In this document: positions 13,539 to 14,837 of the stretch, in pieces | Position numbering within the stretch: the first letter of the stretch is position 1 | Layout of the letters: every line of letters begins with the position of its first letter | From: an uncultured Treponema sp. | GTDB taxonomy: Bacteria > Spirochaetota > Spirochaetia > Treponematales > Treponemataceae | NCBI GenBank assembly: GCA_937923945.1 | Contig: CALDWC010000017.1 | Span: 1 to 14,837 of the forward strand | DNA length: 14,837 bases | Direction: 5' to 3' | Notes under the pieces: generated by a model | What the model was told of the DNA's origin: nothing | The model's input: only the letters and a program-made list of their open reading frames with translations | Database searches by the model: none | Translations under genes and position numbers: made by a program

Positions 13539-13835
13539 TTATTGCGGGTAATTTTCTAAAATTTTTTTAACTTCGTCTTTGCTCAACACTTTTCCGACTG
13601 AAACGACCTTATCATCAATAACTAAAGCAGGAGTAGACATTATACCATAGCTTGCCATTTTACGATAATCTTTAATATGTTCGATTCCGGTATCCATACC
13701 TAATTCCGATAAGGCTTCGCGGGTGTTCTCTTCCAGTTCATTACAGCGACTACATCCTGCGCCACAAATTTTAACGCGTGAGTTTTCTACACTTTGATCA
13801 CAAGCGTTATTTTTTTCCTTTTTAAAAAAAATCAT
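13539..13835 (-). CDS. Small thioredoxin-like (MTH895/TM0996-type) redox protein
   Basis: A 98-residue thioredoxin-fold protein. The redox pair is C28 and C31 in ICGAGCSRCNELE; the extra C24 and C12 may also bind metal. The cis-proline is in MSTPALVIDDKVVS (P69), and the C-terminal helix follows VGKVLSKDEVKKIL. This compact family is usually encoded beside ArsP/YraQ-type permeases and is thought to deliver reducing power or metalloid to the transporter. GAGGAG (13842-13847) lies 6 nt before the ATG, a strong RBS unlike most genes at the left of the window. It is downstream of the permease with 21 nt between, so the two form one operon. A role in metalloid or metal handling is inferred from context. 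Confidence 0.85.
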   Translation of the reverse strand: MIFFKKEKNNACDQSVENSRVKICGAGCSRCNELEENTREALSELGMDTGIEHIKDYRKMASYGIMSTPALVIDDKVVSVGKVLSKDEVKKILENYPQ

Positions 13836-13856
13836 AATCCACTCCTCATATTTTAT

Positions 13857-14741
13857 CTAAATCAATACAAATTGAATAGCATTAAAAAAGTACCCTACCA
13901 AAACGATTCCTATTGTACAAATTGCTATAAATAATGCTAGTAGTTTTGGTTTAACTGCTTGCTTTAACAAAAACAAAGACGGTAAACTAAGAGTCGTAAC
14001 CGCCATCATAAAACTAAGTACCGTACCGAGTTGTGCGTTCTTTGCAAGCAAGGCTTCTGCAACTGGAATAGTGCCAAAAATATCTGCATACATTGGAACA
14101 CCTACGAGCGTTGCAAGCACTACTCCAAGGGGATTGTTGTTACCAAGTATTTTTTCTATCCAAACTTGCGGTATCCAGTTATGTATAATTGCTCCAACAC
14201 CAACACCAAGCACTATGTACGGGAACACTTTTTTAAAAGTTGAAAGCATTTGCTCTTTTGCAAAACGGAATCTTTTCTTTACCGTCATTATTTCAGATTC
14301 TAGGTCTGCAACATGAGCCTGCATTATAAAGTCCGCAACATATTTTTCCATATGAAGTTGTTCTATTATGGAGCCACCGATAACTGCAATAACTAAACCG
14401 AGTACTACATACATAATAGCAACTTTTGCTCCAAATATACTCATGAGTAAAATTAAACTACCAAGGTCTACCATAGGTGATGAAATTAAAAATGAAAAAG
14501 TTACTCCGAGTGGAAGACCTGCACTCGTAAAGCCCATAAAAAGAGGAATAGATGAACAAGAACAAAAAGGCGTAACGGTTCCAAGCAATGCTGAAATTAT
14601 GTTTGCCCATATTCCTTTGAATTTACCAAGTATTCTTTTACTTCTTTCCGGTGGGAAAAAAGACTGTATATATGAAATAATAAAAATTAATGAGCATAAG
14701 AGAATCGTAATCTTTATAATATCATAGATAAAAAAATGCAA
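13857..14741 (-). CDS. ArsP/YraQ-family (DUF318) permease, apparently truncated at the N-terminus
   Basis: At least 294 residues with about eight hydrophobic segments. The family hallmark TPFCSCSSIPLF (57-68; C60 and C62) is present, as are SAGLPLGVTFSFLISSPMVD (73-92) and GVPMYADIFGTIPVAEALL (214-232). ArsP-type members export trivalent organoarsenicals; others are linked to copper or zinc efflux. Counting from TTG 14741 the protein starts HFFIYDIIKI, but the same frame continues upstream to 14801 and encodes more family-like sequence (AFGFDLETRFGGS just before LHFF), then meets TGA (14802-14804) inside a palindrome. So the original start is likely lost, and TTG 14741, preceded by GGTGG, may or may not rescue translation. 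Composition is more AT-rich than the housekeeping genes, suggesting transfer. Confidence 0.8.
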   Translation of the reverse strand: MHFFIYDIIKITILLCSLIFIISYIQSFFPPERSKRILGKFKGIWANIISALLGTVTPFCSCSSIPLFMGFTSAGLPLGVTFSFLISSPMVDLGSLILLMSIFGAKVAIMYVVLGLVIAVIGGSIIEQLHMEKYVADFIMQAHVADLESEIMTVKKRFRFAKEQMLSTFKKVFPYIVLGVGVGAIIHNWIPQVWIEKILGNNNPLGVVLATLVGVPMYADIFGTIPVAEALLAKNAQLGTVLSFMMAVTTLSLPSLFLLKQAVKPKLLALFIAICTIGIVLVGYFFNAIQFVLI

Positions 14742-14788
14742 ACTTCCACCGAAACGAGTTTCTAAATCGAAACCAAAAGCCGTAAGGA

Positions 14789-14824
14789 GGCACTGATTAA
14801 TTCAATCGAGAATTAATCAGTGCC
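14789..14824. repeat. 36-bp perfect palindrome with a 6-bp centre
   Basis: Arms GGCACTGATTAATTC (14789-14803) and GAATTAATCAGTGCC (14810-14824) are perfect 15-bp inverted repeats around AATCGA. No T-run follows on either strand, so it is not a normal terminator. It sits exactly where the permease reading frame loses family similarity. It could be two abutted insertion-sequence ends, a small miniature element or a regulatory dyad. No target duplication is visible in the remaining sequence. Confidence 0.8.
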
Positions 14825-14837
14825 CACCTTTAAAATC

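Noticed and set aside
1..14837. CRISPR arrays, tRNA or rRNA genes
   Set aside because: No regularly spaced repeats, cloverleaf-like segments or rRNA-like sequence were seen on either strand.

Overview
The window looks like a chromosomal segment of a host-associated spirochaete, most likely Treponema. The evidence is a CarD-type transcription regulator followed directly by a fused IspD-IspF enzyme (a pair I recall from Treponema), moderate-to-low GC, and little use of Shine-Dalgarno sites by many genes. The genus is inferred from gene content and memory, not from a search.

Layout. Positions 183-1807: a YggS-type PLP protein and an M28-type zinc peptidase. Positions 1855-3829: a compact operon of PadR repressor, HAAS-domain membrane protein and DUF4097 SGD-repeat protein, driven by a perfect consensus promoter with an inverted repeat over its -10. 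Positions 3855-7990: a same-strand run of CarD, IspDF, a CmpB-type membrane protein and a MATE transporter. Positions 8020-9239: a GT4 glycosyltransferase with its own strong promoter and a textbook RBS. Positions 9281-11336: FchA-like cyclodeaminase, two unknown small genes and an RluA-type pseudouridine synthase, tightly packed. Positions 11410-12048: a GNAT acetyltransferase resembling streptothricin acetyltransferases, on the minus strand with its own promoter. Positions 12227-13237: dihydropteroate synthase (folP) with an unusual internal insertion. Positions 13240-14837: an accessory patch on the minus strand with an ArsP-type permease that seems to have lost its N-terminus, a thioredoxin-like partner, a remnant resembling the C-terminus of an MvaI/BcnI-family restriction enzyme, and a 36-bp perfect palindrome at the point where the permease frame breaks.

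How it fits together. Most of the window is housekeeping: PLP homeostasis, isoprenoid precursors, folate and one-carbon metabolism, rRNA/tRNA modification and RNA polymerase regulation. Two units are adaptive: the PadR/HAAS/DUF4097 envelope-response operon and the thioredoxin/permease metalloid-type unit. No clearly new multi-gene defence or biosynthetic system was found. The most unusual signals are (i) several promoters whose -10 lies 6-8 nt before the ATG, predicting leaderless mRNAs, including one with an operator-like palindrome; (ii) the insertion in FolP; and (iii) the palindrome-broken permease beside a restriction-enzyme remnant.
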